64,000 bases of DNA from Candidatus Nitrotoga sp. 1052 (GTDB taxonomy: Bacteria > Pseudomonadota > Gammaproteobacteria > Burkholderiales > Gallionellaceae), in contig NZ_CAKMHQ010000029.1 of the NCBI RefSeq assembly GCF_927312905.1, positions 1 through 64,000 of the forward strand. Direction: 5' to 3'. Both the position numbers and the translations under genes were made by a program. Every line of letters starts with the position of its first letter. Position 1 is the first letter of the stretch. The notes beneath the pieces are model-generated. The model saw only the letters and a list, made by a program, of their open reading frames with translations. It was not told the DNA's origin and made no database searches. Positions 35,194-48,436 of this stretch are shown piece by piece.

Positions 35194-36639
35194 TCATCTG
35201 TTTAATCTCCCAGATCGCCAGTCTCCGCCAAGTGCTTTCAGCAAAGCTGTACTGGCGACTAAGCTTCGGCCAGTTATATTGAGGCTGCGTATGTCCGCAT
35301 CAAGAGCAGTTGCCTGTGCGGTGACAACATTCAGATAACTCACTGTTCCAGCTTTATATTGGTTATTAAAGAGAGTAACGGATTCCTGAGCAGCCAGTTT
35401 CGCTGAATGCTGTACCTTGGCTTCTTCACTCAGTATGCGCAACGCAGAGAGATTGTCTTCAACTTCCTGAAACCCGGTCAGAACAACCTGCCGATAATCT
35501 GCAACGCTTTTGTCAAAGATAGCAACGGCCTGCGCCTTTTGTGATGCTCGCAGCCCCCCATCTAATAATGCGGCGGCAATATTAGGCCCCAAAGACCAGA
35601 GCCTATTTGAGGAAGACAAAATATCAGAAATTACTGAACCTTGATAGCCAGTTGAGGCTCCGAGTATAAGGGATGGAAAAAAAACGGATTGGGCTATGGT
35701 AACTCCAATCTGTGCATTGGCGGCCTGAACGCGACGTTCTGCTGCGGCGATATCGGGACGCCGTTCCAGTAATTCTGACGGGAAACCCGACGGAAATTCT
35801 GGAAGTCTTGGAACAATGGGGCTTGGCTTGAGCACAAAATTGGACGGATACTTGCCGATCAGCACGGCAATTGCATGTTCAAACTGCGACCTTTGCACGC
35901 CAAGATCGATTGCCTGTGCTTGGGTGGTTTTTAACTGTGTCTCTGCCTGAACCACATCTGAACGTCCTGCAATGCCAGCTTCATAGCGATTCTGGGTAAT
36001 CTGGAGCGAGCGCTTATAAGATATAGAAGTCTGTTCCAGCAATTGACGTTGTGCATCGTTGATACGCAATTGAAAGTAAGTCTGAACCAGCATAGATTGA
36101 AGGCTTAGCAGTGCCGACTGTAGATCGGCTGCACTGGCTTCAGCGGACGCTTGATTTGATTCTACGGTGCGCCCTATTCGCCCCCACAAATCGGCTTCCC
36201 AAGTAGCACTGATCAATAATCGACTCGTTTCGGTAATGCCTGCTGCTCTGGAGATACCGGGAATGGTTACCCCGGAGTTGGTTGCGGCGGTGCCTTGTCC
36301 ACGAGTATTTGAAATGGTTCCGGTTACTACAGGAAAGTACCGTGCGCGTGCAGCGTCAAGAAGAGAGAGTGCCTGCCGGTATTGCGCTTCTGAGCTGCGT
36401 ATATTTTGATTGGAAATCGATATTTGTTGTACAAGTGCATTCAGCTGGATGTCATCATATATTTCCCACCACTTGCCACGCGGATAGTGATCTCGAGGTT
36501 TTGCCAATTTCCAATGATTTGCTTCTTCCTTGTAGGTGGTCGGGGGTATGACGTTAGGCCGTTTGTAGTCCGGTCCTAGGGTACACCCGATCAGGCTTAA
36601 AGATATCAGGCCAAAATTGATATAATTAGTTTTTAGCAA
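35194..36639 (-). CDS. NodT-family outer-membrane efflux lipoprotein
   Basis: A 481-residue TolC-like outer-membrane factor. The lipoprotein signal ends at Cys19 (LSLIGCT), followed by LGPDYKRPNVIPPTTYKEE, the standard NodT opening. Two repeats of the outer-membrane efflux domain contain ISATWEADLWGRIG, ERRPDIAAAERRVQAANAQI and the late SYLNVVTAQATALDADIRSL. It completes a tripartite RND pump with the three genes upstream. 46 bp separate it from the RND gene. Confidence 0.93.
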   Translation of the reverse strand: MLKTNYINFGLISLSLIGCTLGPDYKRPNVIPPTTYKEEANHWKLAKPRDHYPRGKWWEIYDDIQLNALVQQISISNQNIRSSEAQYRQALSLLDAARARYFPVVTGTISNTRGQGTAATNSGVTIPGISRAAGITETSRLLISATWEADLWGRIGRTVESNQASAEASAADLQSALLSLQSMLVQTYFQLRINDAQRQLLEQTSISYKRSLQITQNRYEAGIAGRSDVVQAETQLKTTQAQAIDLGVQRSQFEHAIAVLIGKYPSNFVLKPSPIVPRLPEFPSGFPSELLERRPDIAAAERRVQAANAQIGVTIAQSVFFPSLILGASTGYQGSVISDILSSSNRLWSLGPNIAAALLDGGLRASQKAQAVAIFDKSVADYRQVVLTGFQEVEDNLSALRILSEEAKVQHSAKLAAQESVTLFNNQYKAGTVSYLNVVTAQATALDADIRSLNITGRSLVASTALLKALGGDWRSGRLNR

Positions 36640-36685
36640 AATTTACTCCTGAACCAATTGTCAGCCTCTGTAAACTGATCATAAT

Positions 36686-39600
36686 TCACGATTGATTTGT
36701 AGTTGTTAGTGATTCAGTCTGGAATCGTTGTTGCCAGAATCTTGGATACCATAGACGAAATCGATCGAGGTACAGATAGATTACGGGAGTCGTGTACAGA
36801 GTTAGTAATTGACTTACAATCAGCCCACCAACAATAGAGATTCCCAGTGGCTGCCGCAGCTCGGCACCCATGCCTGTGCCCAGGGCGAGCGGCAAGGCAC
36901 CGAACAAGGCGGCCATGCTGGTCATCATAATTGGACGGAAACGCAAAAGACAGGCTTCATAGATCGCATCACGTGGATTCAAGCCACGTTGCCGTTCGGC
37001 TTCAAGCGCAAAGTCAATCATCAGGATCGCGTTCTTCTTGACAATGCCGATTAGAAGGATGACGCCAATCAACGCGATAATACTAAAATCCATCTTGAAC
37101 GCGAGCAGCGCTAGAATCGCTCCTACTCCCGCCGACGGTAGCGTCGAAAGAATGGTTATAGGATGGATGTAGCTCTCATAAAGCATGCCGAGCACAAGGT
37201 ACACAGCAACCAGGGCGGCAAGGATGAGCACAGGCTGATTGGCTAGCGACATCTGAAAAGCTTTAGCTGTACCCTGAAAGCTGCCATGCACAGAAGCGGG
37301 TACGCCGATCTTCGCCATTACATTCTCAATTTCCCGCGTAGCATCTGAAAGCGACACGCCGATCGGCAGGTTGAATGAAATCGTCGAGGCGGCAAACTGA
37401 CCCTGGTGATTAATCGCCAGTGGCGTCGCCGTTTCTTCCCAGCGGGCGAAAGCGGCCAGGGGCACTTGCAGACCTCCGGGGGCAATGAAGAACACGTCCT
37501 TCAGCGCTTCCGGACTCTGCAAGTATTGCGGGGCAGCTTCCATAACCACTCGATACTGGTTCAATGGGTTGTATATTGTTGATACCTGCCGCTGGCCGAA
37601 TAAATCGTTCAATGTCGTATCGATCAGCCTTTGCGTCAAACCTAGCCGTGCAGCAGCATCGCGGTCGATGATCAGCGAGGTCTGCACCCCTTTGTTTTGT
37701 TGGTCGGTGTTGACATCCGCAAGTTGCGGTAACGAGCGCAATGCTTGGCGAATGAGAGGTTCCCAGGTACGCAATTCATCAATCCCATCGGCCTGGATCG
37801 TGTATTGGTATTGCGCGTTGCTGACACGACCACCGACGCTAATATCCTGGACCGATTGCAGATACAGGTTGGCACCGGGTTCATGGGCGAGCTTGCTGCG
37901 CAACCGGGCGATGACCTTGTCAGCGGATATCTGACGTTCATCCAAAGGCTTTAGCCCAACGAACATTCGTCCAGTATTGATTTGCCCTCCCCCGGTAAAA
38001 CCTACGACACTATCCACCGCCGGATCCTGGCCGACAATGTTGACGAAAGTGGCAAGTTTGTCCCGCATGGCTTGGAAAGAAATGCTTTGGTCTGCCTGAA
38101 TGGCTCCCGTCAGACGGCCTGTGTCCTGCTGCGGGAAGAATCCCTTGGGTATGACATTGTAAAGATAAATATTGAGGCAAACAGTTGCCAGAAGTACGAG
38201 CATCATGATGCGACCGTGCGCGAGTGCCCAATCGAGCGACACCCGGTAGCCGTTCAATAGCGCATTGAAGATGCGCTCACTTACCCGATGGAAACGTCCT
38301 TGCGATGACTCAGAGCGCGGACGCAATAGCCGTGCACACATCATGGGGGTCACAGTCAGCGATACAACCAGCGACACCAGAATGGCCGCCGATAGCGTGA
38401 TGGCAAATTCTCGAAACAGTCGCCCGACGATACCGCCCATTAGCAAAATAGGTATGAATACGGCGACCAAAGACAAGCTCATTGACAGTACCGTGAAACT
38501 CACTTCGCGTGCCCCTTGTACAGCAGCTTTAAATGGTGCAACGCCGTTCTCGATGTGGCGAGAAATGTTTTCCAGCATCACCACGGCATCGTCCACCACA
38601 AATCCGGTCGCGACGGTCAGGGCCATAAGCGAGATATTGTTCAGACTGAAACCGAGCAGATACATCACGCCAAAGGTGCCGACCAACGATACCGAGACCG
38701 CAACGCTGGGGATTAGAGCAGCTCGGACGTCACGTAGAAACAGGAATACAACCAACACTACCAGGGCGATTGAAATCAACAGCGTATGCTCTACTCCCTG
38801 CAACGATGCGCGAATGGTCGGCGTGCGGTCCGATGCCACTGACAGGGTAATTGCCGCCGGTATAGAGGCACGTAATAGAGGCAATAATTGCTTTACCTGA
38901 TCTACCGTTTCAATGATATTGGCACCTGGCTGGCGATTCAGGATCAGCATTACTGCCGGTTTACCATTGACTAGTCCGGCATTTCGGATGTCCTGTACTG
39001 AATCATTTACCTGTGCAATATCGGCGAGACGGATGGGTGCGCCGTTACGATAAGCTACGATAGTCGGAAGATATTCGGCAGCAGTTTTGGCCTGATCGTT
39101 AGCCAGTATCTGCCAGCGCCGGTCTCCATTTTCAAGCGAGCCTTTAGGCCTGTTGGCGTTGGTGGCGACGATCGCAGCACGCGCATCCTCAACGCCTATG
39201 CCATACTTGTTCAGGGCACTCGGGTTGAGTGACACGCGCACGGCAGGTAGCGAACTGCCCCCTACAGTCACCAAGCCAATTCCTTTCAATTGGGATATTT
39301 TTTGAGCGAGGATAGTCGATGCCGCATCGTACATCTGCCCTCGACTCATCGATTCCGAGGTAAGAGAAAGAATCATGATGGGCGCATCGGCCGGATTAAC
39401 TTTGCGGTAGATCGGGTTGCTGGGAAGACCAGTGGGCAACAGATTCCGTGTCGCGTTCATTGCTGCCTGAACATCACGCGCAGCGCCATCAATGTTGCGG
39501 TCAAGATCGAATTGCAAAGTGATTCGGGTTGAACCCAGCGAGCTAGATGAGCTAATCTCGGTAACACCCGCGATGAGGCCAAGCGATCGTTCAAGCGGTG

Positions 39601-39793
39601 TGGCCACTGTGGCAGCCATAGTTTCTGGGCTTGCCCCCGGCAGTGTTGCTTGCACCGAGATTGTCGGAAAATCAACTTGTGGCAAGGCTGCTACAGGAAG
39701 CAATGTAAATGCAATTACCCCCGATAATACGATACCCAGTGCTAATAGCGTCGTGGCAACCGGGCGATTTATGAAGGTTTCGGATAGATTCAT
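36686..39793 (-). CDS. mdtC: RND multidrug efflux transporter, MdtC-like
   Basis: A 1035-residue HAE1-type RND pump with 12 membrane segments and two large periplasmic loops. It opens [20 protein letters not shown]. The proton-relay Asp pair is in TM4 ([13 protein letters not shown], near residue 405). The [19 protein letters not shown] segment and the TM10-TM12 half ([20 protein letters not shown]) are present. Next to a second, different RND gene, so the working pump is likely an MdtB/MdtC-type heterotrimer. Substrates in the family include bile salts, novobiocin and metals; here unknown. Confidence 0.93.
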   Translation of the reverse strand: MNLSETFINRPVATTLLALGIVLSGVIAFTLLPVAALPQVDFPTISVQATLPGASPETMAATVATPLERSLGLIAGVTEISSSSSLGSTRITLQFDLDRNIDGAARDVQAAMNATRNLLPTGLPSNPIYRKVNPADAPIMILSLTSESMSRGQMYDAASTILAQKISQLKGIGLVTVGGSSLPAVRVSLNPSALNKYGIGVEDARAAIVATNANRPKGSLENGDRRWQILANDQAKTAAEYLPTIVAYRNGAPIRLADIAQVNDSVQDIRNAGLVNGKPAVMLILNRQPGANIIETVDQVKQLLPLLRASIPAAITLSVASDRTPTIRASLQGVEHTLLISIALVVLVVFLFLRDVRAALIPSVAVSVSLVGTFGVMYLLGFSLNNISLMALTVATGFVVDDAVVMLENISRHIENGVAPFKAAVQGAREVSFTVLSMSLSLVAVFIPILLMGGIVGRLFREFAITLSAAILVSLVVSLTVTPMMCARLLRPRSESSQGRFHRVSERIFNALLNGYRVSLDWALAHGRIMMLVLLATVCLNIYLYNVIPKGFFPQQDTGRLTGAIQADQSISFQAMRDKLATFVNIVGQDPAVDSVVGFTGGGQINTGRMFVGLKPLDERQISADKVIARLRSKLAHEPGANLYLQSVQDISVGGRVSNAQYQYTIQADGIDELRTWEPLIRQALRSLPQLADVNTDQQNKGVQTSLIIDRDAAARLGLTQRLIDTTLNDLFGQRQVSTIYNPLNQYRVVMEAAPQYLQSPEALKDVFFIAPGGLQVPLAAFARWEETATPLAINHQGQFAASTISFNLPIGVSLSDATREIENVMAKIGVPASVHGSFQGTAKAFQMSLANQPVLILAALVAVYLVLGMLYESYIHPITILSTLPSAGVGAILALLAFKMDFSIIALIGVILLIGIVKKNAILMIDFALEAERQRGLNPRDAIYEACLLRFRPIMMTSMAALFGALPLALGTGMGAELRQPLGISIVGGLIVSQLLTLYTTPVIYLYLDRFRLWYPRFWQQRFQTESLTTTNQS

Positions 39794-39815
39794 AACAACA
39801 AGACCGAGTTACATC

Positions 39816-42800
39816 TCAGGTATGGTCGGCAGCTGGGGCCGATTTGAAGCGCTGCGCCCACTGATCAAAGGCAAGGTAAATAACCGGCGTTGTGAACAGA
39901 GTCAGTATTTGGCTTACCAGCAATCCTCCCACCATCGTGATACCTAGAGGATGGCGCAATTCTGACCCGACGCCGGTACCGAGCATCAATGGAAGCGCAG
40001 CAAGCAAAGCACACATGGTCGTCATCAGAATCGGCCGAAAACGTAACAGGCAGGCTTCAAAGATTGCTTCGCGTGGTGTTTTGCCATGTTTACGCTCTGC
40101 ATCCAGCGCGAAATCGATCATCATAATGGCATTTTTTTTAACGATGCCAATTAGCAGAATGATACCGATGATGCCGATTACCCCAAGGTCAGTGCGCGAT
40201 ACCAAAAGTGCTAATAATGCCCCGACTCCAGCGGAAGGAAGAGTGGACAAAATTGTGACTGGGTGAATATAGCTCTCATAGAGCACGCCCAGAACAATAT
40301 ACATGGTAATGATTGCCGCAAGAATCAGTAGCAACATGTTGCTAAGAGAAGCTTGGAATGCCAGGGCAGCTCCCTGGAAACTGGTTTGAACACTAACAGG
40401 CAGTCCAATTTCTTGTTCCGCGGCACGGATAGCCTTCACTGCGTTACCCAACGAAGCGCCGGGCGCCAAATTAAAGGAAATAGTGGCGGCGGGAAACTGA
40501 TCGATATGGTTGATAGACAGAGGTGTCGTACGTTCTGAAATACGAGCAATCGACGATAACGGCACCTGACTACCATTAAGCGATACGATGTAAATTCCAT
40601 TCAGAGCCTCCGGCCCTCGCTGAGACTCAGGCTTAACTTCCAGCACTACGCGATACAGGCTGGATTGGGTGAATATGGTTGAGATAAGTCGCTGGCCAAA
40701 GGCATTGTATAGCGTGTTATCTATTGCCGCAGGTGTAATGCCAAGCCGGCCAGCGGTGTCGCGGTCGATCTCGACATAGGCCTGTAAGCCTTGGTCCTGA
40801 ACATCGCTGTCAACATCAATGAGCTCCGGCAATTTGCGCAGACGCTCCAGTAGTTTTGGCGCCCATTCGGCCAGCTCGACTGGATTAACGTCTTCGATAC
40901 TGAACTGGTATTGAGTGCTACTTACCCGCGTCTCAATAGTTAGATCCTGCACCGGTTGCATGTACATCTCTATTCCATGCACTTGTGTCAAACTGTCTTG
41001 CAGGCGACGAATCACGCCAGTGGCGTCAGCGTTGCGCGCACTCTTTGGTTTGAGGTTAATCAGCATGCGGCCACTGTTCAGCGTGGCATTCGTGCCATCA
41101 ACGCCGATGAATGACGACAAGCTCTCAACCGCAGGGTCTTTCAGCACAACTTGAGCGACTGCCTGTTGTCGTTCGGCCATCGCCGCGAAAGAAATAGACT
41201 GAGGGGCTTGGGTCATGCCTTGAATCACTCCGGTGTCTTGCACCGGGAAAAAACCTTTGGGCACGAACATATAGAGCAGTACGGTAAGACCCAGTGTGGC
41301 TCCAGCCACCAGCAATGTGGCAAACTGACGGTCAAGTACCCAGTTGAGCATGACGCCATAACGCGCAATCACCCTATCGAAAAAAACACCGCTTTTGCGG
41401 TAAAACCAACCTTGCTCGGCAACAGGTACATGACGCAGCAATTTTGCACACATCATCGGCGTGAGGGTAAGCGATACCACGGCAGAAATCAGAATCGCCA
41501 CCGCCAATGTGATAGCGAATTCGCGGAACAACCGGCCTACTACGTCTCCCATGAACAGCAGCGGAATCAGTACAGCAATCAGCGAAAAGGTCAGCGAAAT
41601 AATGGTAAAGCTTATTTGCTCAGCGCCCTTGAGCGCCGCTTGCAAGGGCGAATCACCAGCCTCAATATAACGCGTGATGTTCTCAATCATTACGATCGCG
41701 TCATCCACCACGAATCCGGTAGCAATAGTTAGCGCCATCAGCGTCAAGTTATTGATACTGAAACCAGCCAGATACATCACGCCAAACGTGCCGATAAGCG
41801 ACAGTGGCACGGCAATGCCGGGAATGATGGTGGCATATACGCTACGTAAAAACAGGAAGATCACCATCACCACCAGCGCGACAGAAAGTATCAACTCGAA
41901 GCGGACATCTTCCACCGAGGCACGGATTGTAGTAGTTCGATCAGTGAGAATCTTGACATTGATAGATCCAGGTAACGTAGCTTGCAGTTGCGGTAAAAGC
42001 TTGTGGATACGATCCACTGTTTCGATGACATTGGCCCCAGGTTGACGCCGAATATTCAGGATCACAGCCCGAGTCTGGTCAGCCCAAGCAGCAAGATGTG
42101 TGTTCTCTGCTCCATCGATGGTGTCAGCAATGTCACTTAAACGAATCGGGGCGCCATTGCGCCAAGCGACAATAAGATTTCGGTATTCTTCGGCTGACTT
42201 GAGCTGATCGTTGGCGTCCAGGGTTGAGGCCCGTGCCGCGCCATCAAAACTTCCTTTCGCGATGTTTACGTTGGCATTTCCAATAGCAATGCGAATATCG
42301 TCGAGGTTAAGCCCGTTTGCGGCAAGTGCTTTGGGATTAGCCTGGATGCGAACCGCAGGCCGTTGACCGCCGCCGATACTAACCAGGCCAACGCCAGGCA
42401 GCTGCGAAAGTTTCTGCGCCAGGCGTGTATCCACCAAGTCTTGCACTTTCGGCAGCGGCAGCGTTTCAGACGTGACTGCCATCGTAACGATAGGCGCATC
42501 AGCTGGATTGACCTTGCTGTAAATCGGTGGCATCGGCAGATCAGTAGGCAGGAAAGAAGTGGCAGCGTTAATCGCTGCCTGAACTCCCTGTTCGGCAACA
42601 TCAAGACTGAGATTGAGTCCGAACTGCAGTGTGATGACTGAGGCGCCGCCTGAGCTGCTGGAAGACATCTGGTTCAGACCGGGCATTTGGCCGAACTGGC
42701 GTTCCAATGGTGCGGTAATTGAGGATGTTGTCACGTCCGGGCTGGCACCGGGGTAGAAAGTGGTCACCTGAATAGTCGGGTAGTCAACCTCCGGCAGGGC

Positions 42801-42905
42801 TGAAATCGGCAATAAACGGTAGGCCAGCATTCCTGACAACAGGATGGCGGCCATTAGCAGTGTGGTTGCAACTGGCCGAATAATAAACAGACGTGAAGGG
42901 TTCAT
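39816..42905 (-). CDS. mdtB: RND multidrug efflux transporter, MdtB-like
   Basis: A 1029-residue RND transporter, clearly paralogous to the next gene. It opens [20 protein letters not shown]. The TM4 proton relay is [15 protein letters not shown], with [20 protein letters not shown] and a C-terminal half with [20 protein letters not shown]. It overlaps the adaptor gene by four bases and leaves 22 bp before the MdtC-like gene. Order adaptor-MdtB-MdtC matches the enterobacterial mdtABC operon. Confidence 0.93.
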   Translation of the reverse strand: MNPSRLFIIRPVATTLLMAAILLSGMLAYRLLPISALPEVDYPTIQVTTFYPGASPDVTTSSITAPLERQFGQMPGLNQMSSSSSGGASVITLQFGLNLSLDVAEQGVQAAINAATSFLPTDLPMPPIYSKVNPADAPIVTMAVTSETLPLPKVQDLVDTRLAQKLSQLPGVGLVSIGGGQRPAVRIQANPKALAANGLNLDDIRIAIGNANVNIAKGSFDGAARASTLDANDQLKSAEEYRNLIVAWRNGAPIRLSDIADTIDGAENTHLAAWADQTRAVILNIRRQPGANVIETVDRIHKLLPQLQATLPGSINVKILTDRTTTIRASVEDVRFELILSVALVVMVIFLFLRSVYATIIPGIAVPLSLIGTFGVMYLAGFSINNLTLMALTIATGFVVDDAIVMIENITRYIEAGDSPLQAALKGAEQISFTIISLTFSLIAVLIPLLFMGDVVGRLFREFAITLAVAILISAVVSLTLTPMMCAKLLRHVPVAEQGWFYRKSGVFFDRVIARYGVMLNWVLDRQFATLLVAGATLGLTVLLYMFVPKGFFPVQDTGVIQGMTQAPQSISFAAMAERQQAVAQVVLKDPAVESLSSFIGVDGTNATLNSGRMLINLKPKSARNADATGVIRRLQDSLTQVHGIEMYMQPVQDLTIETRVSSTQYQFSIEDVNPVELAEWAPKLLERLRKLPELIDVDSDVQDQGLQAYVEIDRDTAGRLGITPAAIDNTLYNAFGQRLISTIFTQSSLYRVVLEVKPESQRGPEALNGIYIVSLNGSQVPLSSIARISERTTPLSINHIDQFPAATISFNLAPGASLGNAVKAIRAAEQEIGLPVSVQTSFQGAALAFQASLSNMLLLILAAIITMYIVLGVLYESYIHPVTILSTLPSAGVGALLALLVSRTDLGVIGIIGIILLIGIVKKNAIMMIDFALDAERKHGKTPREAIFEACLLRFRPILMTTMCALLAALPLMLGTGVGSELRHPLGITMVGGLLVSQILTLFTTPVIYLAFDQWAQRFKSAPAADHT

Positions 42906-44134
42906 GCCCCGTTTTTGCTTTCGGCCGGGGGTTTGCGCCGATTTTGGCGCCTATCACCTTTGGGCGGGCCTTTGCTTTCTCCACTCCGTTCGCCAGGGGA
43001 ACTTATCTCCACTTTTGCGCCCTGACGCAGCTTGTCCGCACCGTCTATTACGACTTTCTCACCAGGAGCCAAGCCCTTCTCGACTGCCACTATATTGCCC
43101 GAAATTTGTCCGAGCACGACAGGTCGCAGGCTCACTGTTTTGCTTTCATCAACCACATAGAAAAAAGTTCCCTGCGTGCCACGCTGGGATGCTGAAGTCG
43201 GAACTAAAGTGACGCCATGTCGAGTTTCGATGCGCAAGTGGATATTGACAAACTGATTCGGAAAAAGGGCGTTGTCAGAATTTGTGAATTCTGCCTTAAG
43301 CTTGACCGTTCCAGTTGTTGCATCAATTTGGTTGTCTATCGTCAGCAGCGTGCCGATCGCCAACTTATTCTTATCGTCACGATCCCAGGCTTCGACTGTC
43401 AGCTGTTGATTCGCTTGCAGTTTACTCATCACGGCAGCGAGATTGTCCGAAGGAATTGAGAAAATGACGGTAATCGGCTGGGTCTGAGTAATAACAACCA
43501 AGCCGCCAGTATCAGTGGTGCGAACCATGTTACCTGTGTCAACCAAGCGCAGCCCAAGGCGGCCGGCAATCGGTGCCGTAACGTGAGTGAAAGCAAGCTG
43601 GAGCTTGGCGTTATCCACCAGCGCCCTATCCGTTTTTACCACTCCCTCGTATTGCCTTACCAGCGCTGCCTGCGCGTCGACCTGTTGCTTTGCGATAGAA
43701 TCCTTCGCCAGCAGGCCGCGATAACGAGCCTGATCGAGCGCCGCATTGGCAAGTAACGCCTGATCCCTCATTAACTGTCCGTTCGCTTGGTCGAGTTGCG
43801 ACTGGAAAGAGCGTGGGTCTATTTCAGCAAGCAAATCTCCAATCTCTACGAGTTGGCCTTCACGGAAAGCAACTCGCACAAGCTGGCCGTCGACGCGGGG
43901 TTTGATCGTTACAGTGTTGCGTGCTGTAACAGTGCCCAATGCGTTGATCACCACATCGATGTCGCCTGTCCGGGCGATTGCAACCGCCACAGGTACAGGT
44001 CGGCTTGCACCATCCATGGCGCCACGTCCCACGGGCGGTGTTTGCTTTTCCTGCTTCCCGTATATTAAAAAGATCGTAAGTACTCCGGCGGCCACTAAAA
44101 CTCCGATCGTAATCCAAAGGGCTTTATTCTTCAT
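42902..44134 (-). CDS. mdtA: RND efflux periplasmic adaptor subunit, MdtA-like
   Basis: A 410-residue membrane-fusion protein. It has an N-terminal membrane anchor ([20 protein letters not shown]), a lipoyl-like domain ([20 protein letters not shown]), an alpha-hairpin from about residue 110 to 180, and barrel/membrane-proximal domains ([37 protein letters not shown]). A basic, proline-rich tail ends the protein. First gene of a four-gene efflux operon. The MdtA type is supported by the neighbouring pair of RND genes. Confidence 0.93.
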   Translation of the reverse strand: MKNKALWITIGVLVAAGVLTIFLIYGKQEKQTPPVGRGAMDGASRPVPVAVAIARTGDIDVVINALGTVTARNTVTIKPRVDGQLVRVAFREGQLVEIGDLLAEIDPRSFQSQLDQANGQLMRDQALLANAALDQARYRGLLAKDSIAKQQVDAQAALVRQYEGVVKTDRALVDNAKLQLAFTHVTAPIAGRLGLRLVDTGNMVRTTDTGGLVVITQTQPITVIFSIPSDNLAAVMSKLQANQQLTVEAWDRDDKNKLAIGTLLTIDNQIDATTGTVKLKAEFTNSDNALFPNQFVNIHLRIETRHGVTLVPTSASQRGTQGTFFYVVDESKTVSLRPVVLGQISGNIVAVEKGLAPGEKVVIDGADKLRQGAKVEISSPGERSGESKGPPKGDRRQNRRKPPAESKNGA

Positions 44135-44605
44135 TCAGTATTCCTACCGTTAATTCGATGCAATTTTTGGTTGTCGTTACTACAAATTCAACAACAAGAC
44201 CTTAAACGGACCAATCAAATTCTTTATGAAAGCTTGAATTTTTTAAATCAAATTGTTCTAGTGCAGGAAGGATCTATGGGTGATTTATATTTCCTTTGCG
44301 TATACCAATTTACTTGAAATATAAACCTGATTCGATTCAATATTTTTTGTTATTGCCACTCGGATAATATATCTAAGTATTTTACCGCTTTAGTCTGTAT
44401 CACGCTTGAATTGCTCTCGTTCTTCCAACTGACGACATTTTCCTCCAATGCTCGCGGTTCGGGTTGGTGCCATGTTTGTCACGGCGCGCGATTAGTAAGC
44501 TACTGCGAGTTCTTCCGAGCCGCTATTACTTTCGTTACACTTGTCTTGATATCAACCGAAGCGCATAATTGCTAAAGAAAAATTCAATATTTTCGGGGAT
44601 TTGTT
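44135..44605. other. Divergent promoter region between mdtA and a protease gene
   Basis: This AT-rich stretch separates the minus-strand efflux operon from the plus-strand protease gene and should carry both promoters. No regulator gene, clear promoter boxes or strong repeats are visible. No two-component system adjoins the operon, unlike mdtABC with baeSR in enterobacteria. Confidence 0.45.
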
Positions 44606-45577
44606 GTGAGTGATGTTGGCTATATATCCGACCGTTCCGCCGTCAAGGTGCTTATCGATTTGTCTGTTGGGAACTGGCGTCTCAGTCGTCTGTTCGCTCG
44701 TTTGCTGTCTAAACTGGACGCTGGAGATAGTACGCGCTATGTTAATCAGTGCCGATACTACATCAAGCGCATGGGAGAGAGCCTTAAGGTGGTTGGGCTT
44801 TTTCTTGATAGTCGAGCAAAACAATCCACTGGAGTCATTTGTACATTTTTTTTGACCCTGTGTTGCAATTTCGGCAATGCATCTGCGAGTGACCTTTCCC
44901 AGACCATAGAAATAGTCAGGCCTTCCATTGTAGCTGTCGGAACCATATTACACACTCGCGCACCGCCAGCCAATTTTCTTGGGACTGGATTTGCGGTAGG
45001 CGATGGTCTCCATATTATTACCAATGCCCATGTCGTTCCGCAAAATCTAAACGCGGAAAAAAAAGAATCGCTGGCTATTTTCATTGGTCGCGGCGCATTA
45101 GCCAAGGCTCGGTCTGCAACCATAGTCGAGGTTGACGTTGAGCATGACTTGGCACTGTTGAAAATCAGTGGCGAACCGTTGCCTCCCTTGGTGATCGGAG
45201 ATTCAGATACTGTAAAAGAGGGAGAAACAGTCGCCTTTACCGGCTTTCCCATTGGTATGGTGCTGGGACTCTACCCGGTGACGCACCAGGCGATTATTTC
45301 GGCTATTACCCCTATCGTTATCCCAGCACTATCCACGAAACAGCTCGACATCAATATAATCAAGCGGCTTCGCACACCATATTTGGTATTTCAACTGGAT
45401 GGAACTGCCTATCCCGGGAATAGCGGAAGTCCGATGTTTGACCCAAAAACTGGCAAAGTTATTGGCATCCTCAATATGGTATTTGTAAAAGGTACTAAAG
45501 AAAACGTGTTAGCCCACCCGAGCGGTATTTCATATGCCATCCCCAGCAATTACATCCACGCAATCATGAAAAAATAA
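44606..45577 (+). CDS. Trypsin-like serine protease (DegP/S1 family)
   Basis: A 323-residue S1-type serine protease with catalytic His142 (ITNAHVV), Asp181 (EHDLALLKI) and Ser273 (GNSGSPMF). No PDZ domain follows, so it is not a full DegP. A hydrophobic segment at about residues 72-95 (STGVICTFFLTLCCNFGNAS) should act as a signal peptide or anchor, but about 70 residues precede it. The GTG at 44606 has GGGGAT upstream, whereas the internal ATG at 44771 would give a more normal signal peptide but has no ribosome site. Likely exported to the periplasm. No neighbour suggests a substrate. Confidence 0.8.
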   Translation: MSDVGYISDRSAVKVLIDLSVGNWRLSRLFARLLSKLDAGDSTRYVNQCRYYIKRMGESLKVVGLFLDSRAKQSTGVICTFFLTLCCNFGNASASDLSQTIEIVRPSIVAVGTILHTRAPPANFLGTGFAVGDGLHIITNAHVVPQNLNAEKKESLAIFIGRGALAKARSATIVEVDVEHDLALLKISGEPLPPLVIGDSDTVKEGETVAFTGFPIGMVLGLYPVTHQAIISAITPIVIPALSTKQLDINIIKRLRTPYLVFQLDGTAYPGNSGSPMFDPKTGKVIGILNMVFVKGTKENVLAHPSGISYAIPSNYIHAIMKK

Positions 45578-45754
45578 ATGCTTTGGCCTGGTTCTGCTGT
45601 GTTATTAAAATTTCATTGTCTTGTGTGGTGATTCACCGGGCGCGCACAAGGAGAGGTCAAGTAATCCAAAAAATATATTTCAAACGCTCCTTCCGAATCC
45701 TCGGGGGATATTTCTATAGCCTCGTAAGCTAAAAGAACATCATGCCAAAATTAC

Positions 45755-47080
<1,326 letters not shown>

Positions 47081-47122
47081 TCATTCAAAATTGCCCCCAC
47101 CTTCTCGGCAAGTGGGTGATAA

Positions 47123-47263
47123 GGGCACCTCTAAAAATCCAAGTTTCGTCACAATACGGCGTTACTCGAAAAAAATTATCGCTTACATATTAACTATATG
47201 CCGCGCTCAAATTTTTTACTCGTGCCTTGTCTTGCTTAGAAATTTGAATTTGTAGAGACGCCC
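47123..47263. mobile_element. 141 bp MITE-like element
   Basis: Ends GGGCACCTCTAAAAATCC and (read inward from the right) GGGCGTCTCTACAAATTC form an imperfect terminal inverted repeat of about 25 bp with 20 matches. The element is flanked by ATAA on both sides, a plausible 4 bp target duplication, the size typical of IS5-family insertions. It has no coding capacity. The insert sits six bases downstream of the hisZ stop and upstream of purA, so it may carry or alter the purA promoter. Only one copy is in this window, so mobility is inferred. Confidence 0.7.
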
Positions 47264-47269
47264 ATAAAT

Positions 47270-48436
47270 TTAAAATTTCATTTTTACCACATGCCATGCG
47301 CCATCGCGCATAACCAGTTCGCTGTCACAACTGAGTTCAGTGCGCAGTTCCACAGCGCCCAGAAAATCAACGATCACTGCGTGCCCCTGTGCGCGCAACT
47401 GCGCAATTTTTTCATGGAGTGCTGAATCATCGCGGTGTGGTGCCAATATGCCCATAGGTTGCGAGTGTTGCTCCAGCAAGCCATGCAACTGGCGTAAATC
47501 CATGCTAAAACCGGTGGCGGGGCGGGCGCGGCCGAAACTTTTGCCCACGTCGTCATAACGTCCGCCCAAAGCGATGGCATCATGGCTGCCTGCATGATAA
47601 GCGGCAAATACCATGCCACTGTGGTAGTTGTAGCCTCGCAGTTCGGCAAGATCGATGCCAATGCTGTGTGCCAAAGGTTGTAGATGACCTGCAGCTTGTT
47701 CCAGTTCATTCAGCGCTGCCACTACTTCAGGGTAATTCGGCAACGCCGCACGAGCGTGTGCTATCACCTCTATCCCACCGTACAATGTGGGCAATGCCAA
47801 CAGCGCATTTTTCACTTCCGGCAATAAATCAGCTACTAATGGCCGCAATGCAGGCACGTTCTTGCCTTGCAATGCGTTGGACAGTTCCTCTTCCAGTTTT
47901 TTCGGGATCCCAGCGCGGTTGATCAGCGCGCGAAACAGCGCAACATGGCCAAGATCAAGATGAACCCCTTCAACACCAAGTAAAGTCAAAGCCTGAAGCA
48001 TTAAGCGCTGCACCTCCAGATCACTTTCCAAACCGCTGTGACCATACAACTCTGCACCAATCTGTAATAACTCGCGCGTGCGCATTAATCCCGCAGGCTG
48101 GGTGTGTAGCACGCTTCCGGCATAGCACAGCCGGGTTATGCCTTGACGATTGAGCAAGTGGGCATCAATGCGTGCCACCTGTGGCGTGATGTCGGCGCGC
48201 AGCGCCAAGGTACGTCCACTCATTTGGTCAACCAGCTTAAAAGTGCGCAAGTCCATATCATGGTTGCCAATGATCTGCAGAGACTCGGCATATTCCAACA
48301 GCGGTGGTGCTACTAATTGATAACCGGACAGGCGCAGCAATTCAAGCACATTGGCGCGCATGCGTTCAATGCGCCATGCCTCATCCGGCAACATATCTTG
48401 AATGTATTCTGGCAATAGCCAATTTGAATTCGGCAT
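47270..48436 (-). CDS. hisZ: ATP phosphoribosyltransferase regulatory subunit
   Basis: Histidyl-tRNA-synthetase-like protein without tRNA ligase activity; it pairs with the short form of HisG to make the first enzyme of histidine synthesis responsive to histidine. 388 residues: PEYIQDMLPDEAWRIERMRA, LRADITPQVARID (motif 2-like), ELLQIGAELYGHSGLESDLE, and the HisS-like YHSGMVFAAYHAGSHDAIAL with ARPATGFSMDLRQL. Start at ATG 48436, which shares bases with the upstream stop (TAATG) and has GGGTGA before it; the upstream in-frame ATG is less likely. Confidence 0.95.
   Translation of the reverse strand: MPNSNWLLPEYIQDMLPDEAWRIERMRANVLELLRLSGYQLVAPPLLEYAESLQIIGNHDMDLRTFKLVDQMSGRTLALRADITPQVARIDAHLLNRQGITRLCYAGSVLHTQPAGLMRTRELLQIGAELYGHSGLESDLEVQRLMLQALTLLGVEGVHLDLGHVALFRALINRAGIPKKLEEELSNALQGKNVPALRPLVADLLPEVKNALLALPTLYGGIEVIAHARAALPNYPEVVAALNELEQAAGHLQPLAHSIGIDLAELRGYNYHSGMVFAAYHAGSHDAIALGGRYDDVGKSFGRARPATGFSMDLRQLHGLLEQHSQPMGILAPHRDDSALHEKIAQLRAQGHAVIVDFLGAVELRTELSCDSELVMRDGAWHVVKMKF

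Noticed and set aside
38265-38900. Plus-strand frame of 211 codons opposite the MdtC-like gene
   Set aside because: Shadow of a well-recognised RND transporter; the same pattern recurs opposite the MdtB-like gene at the homologous place.
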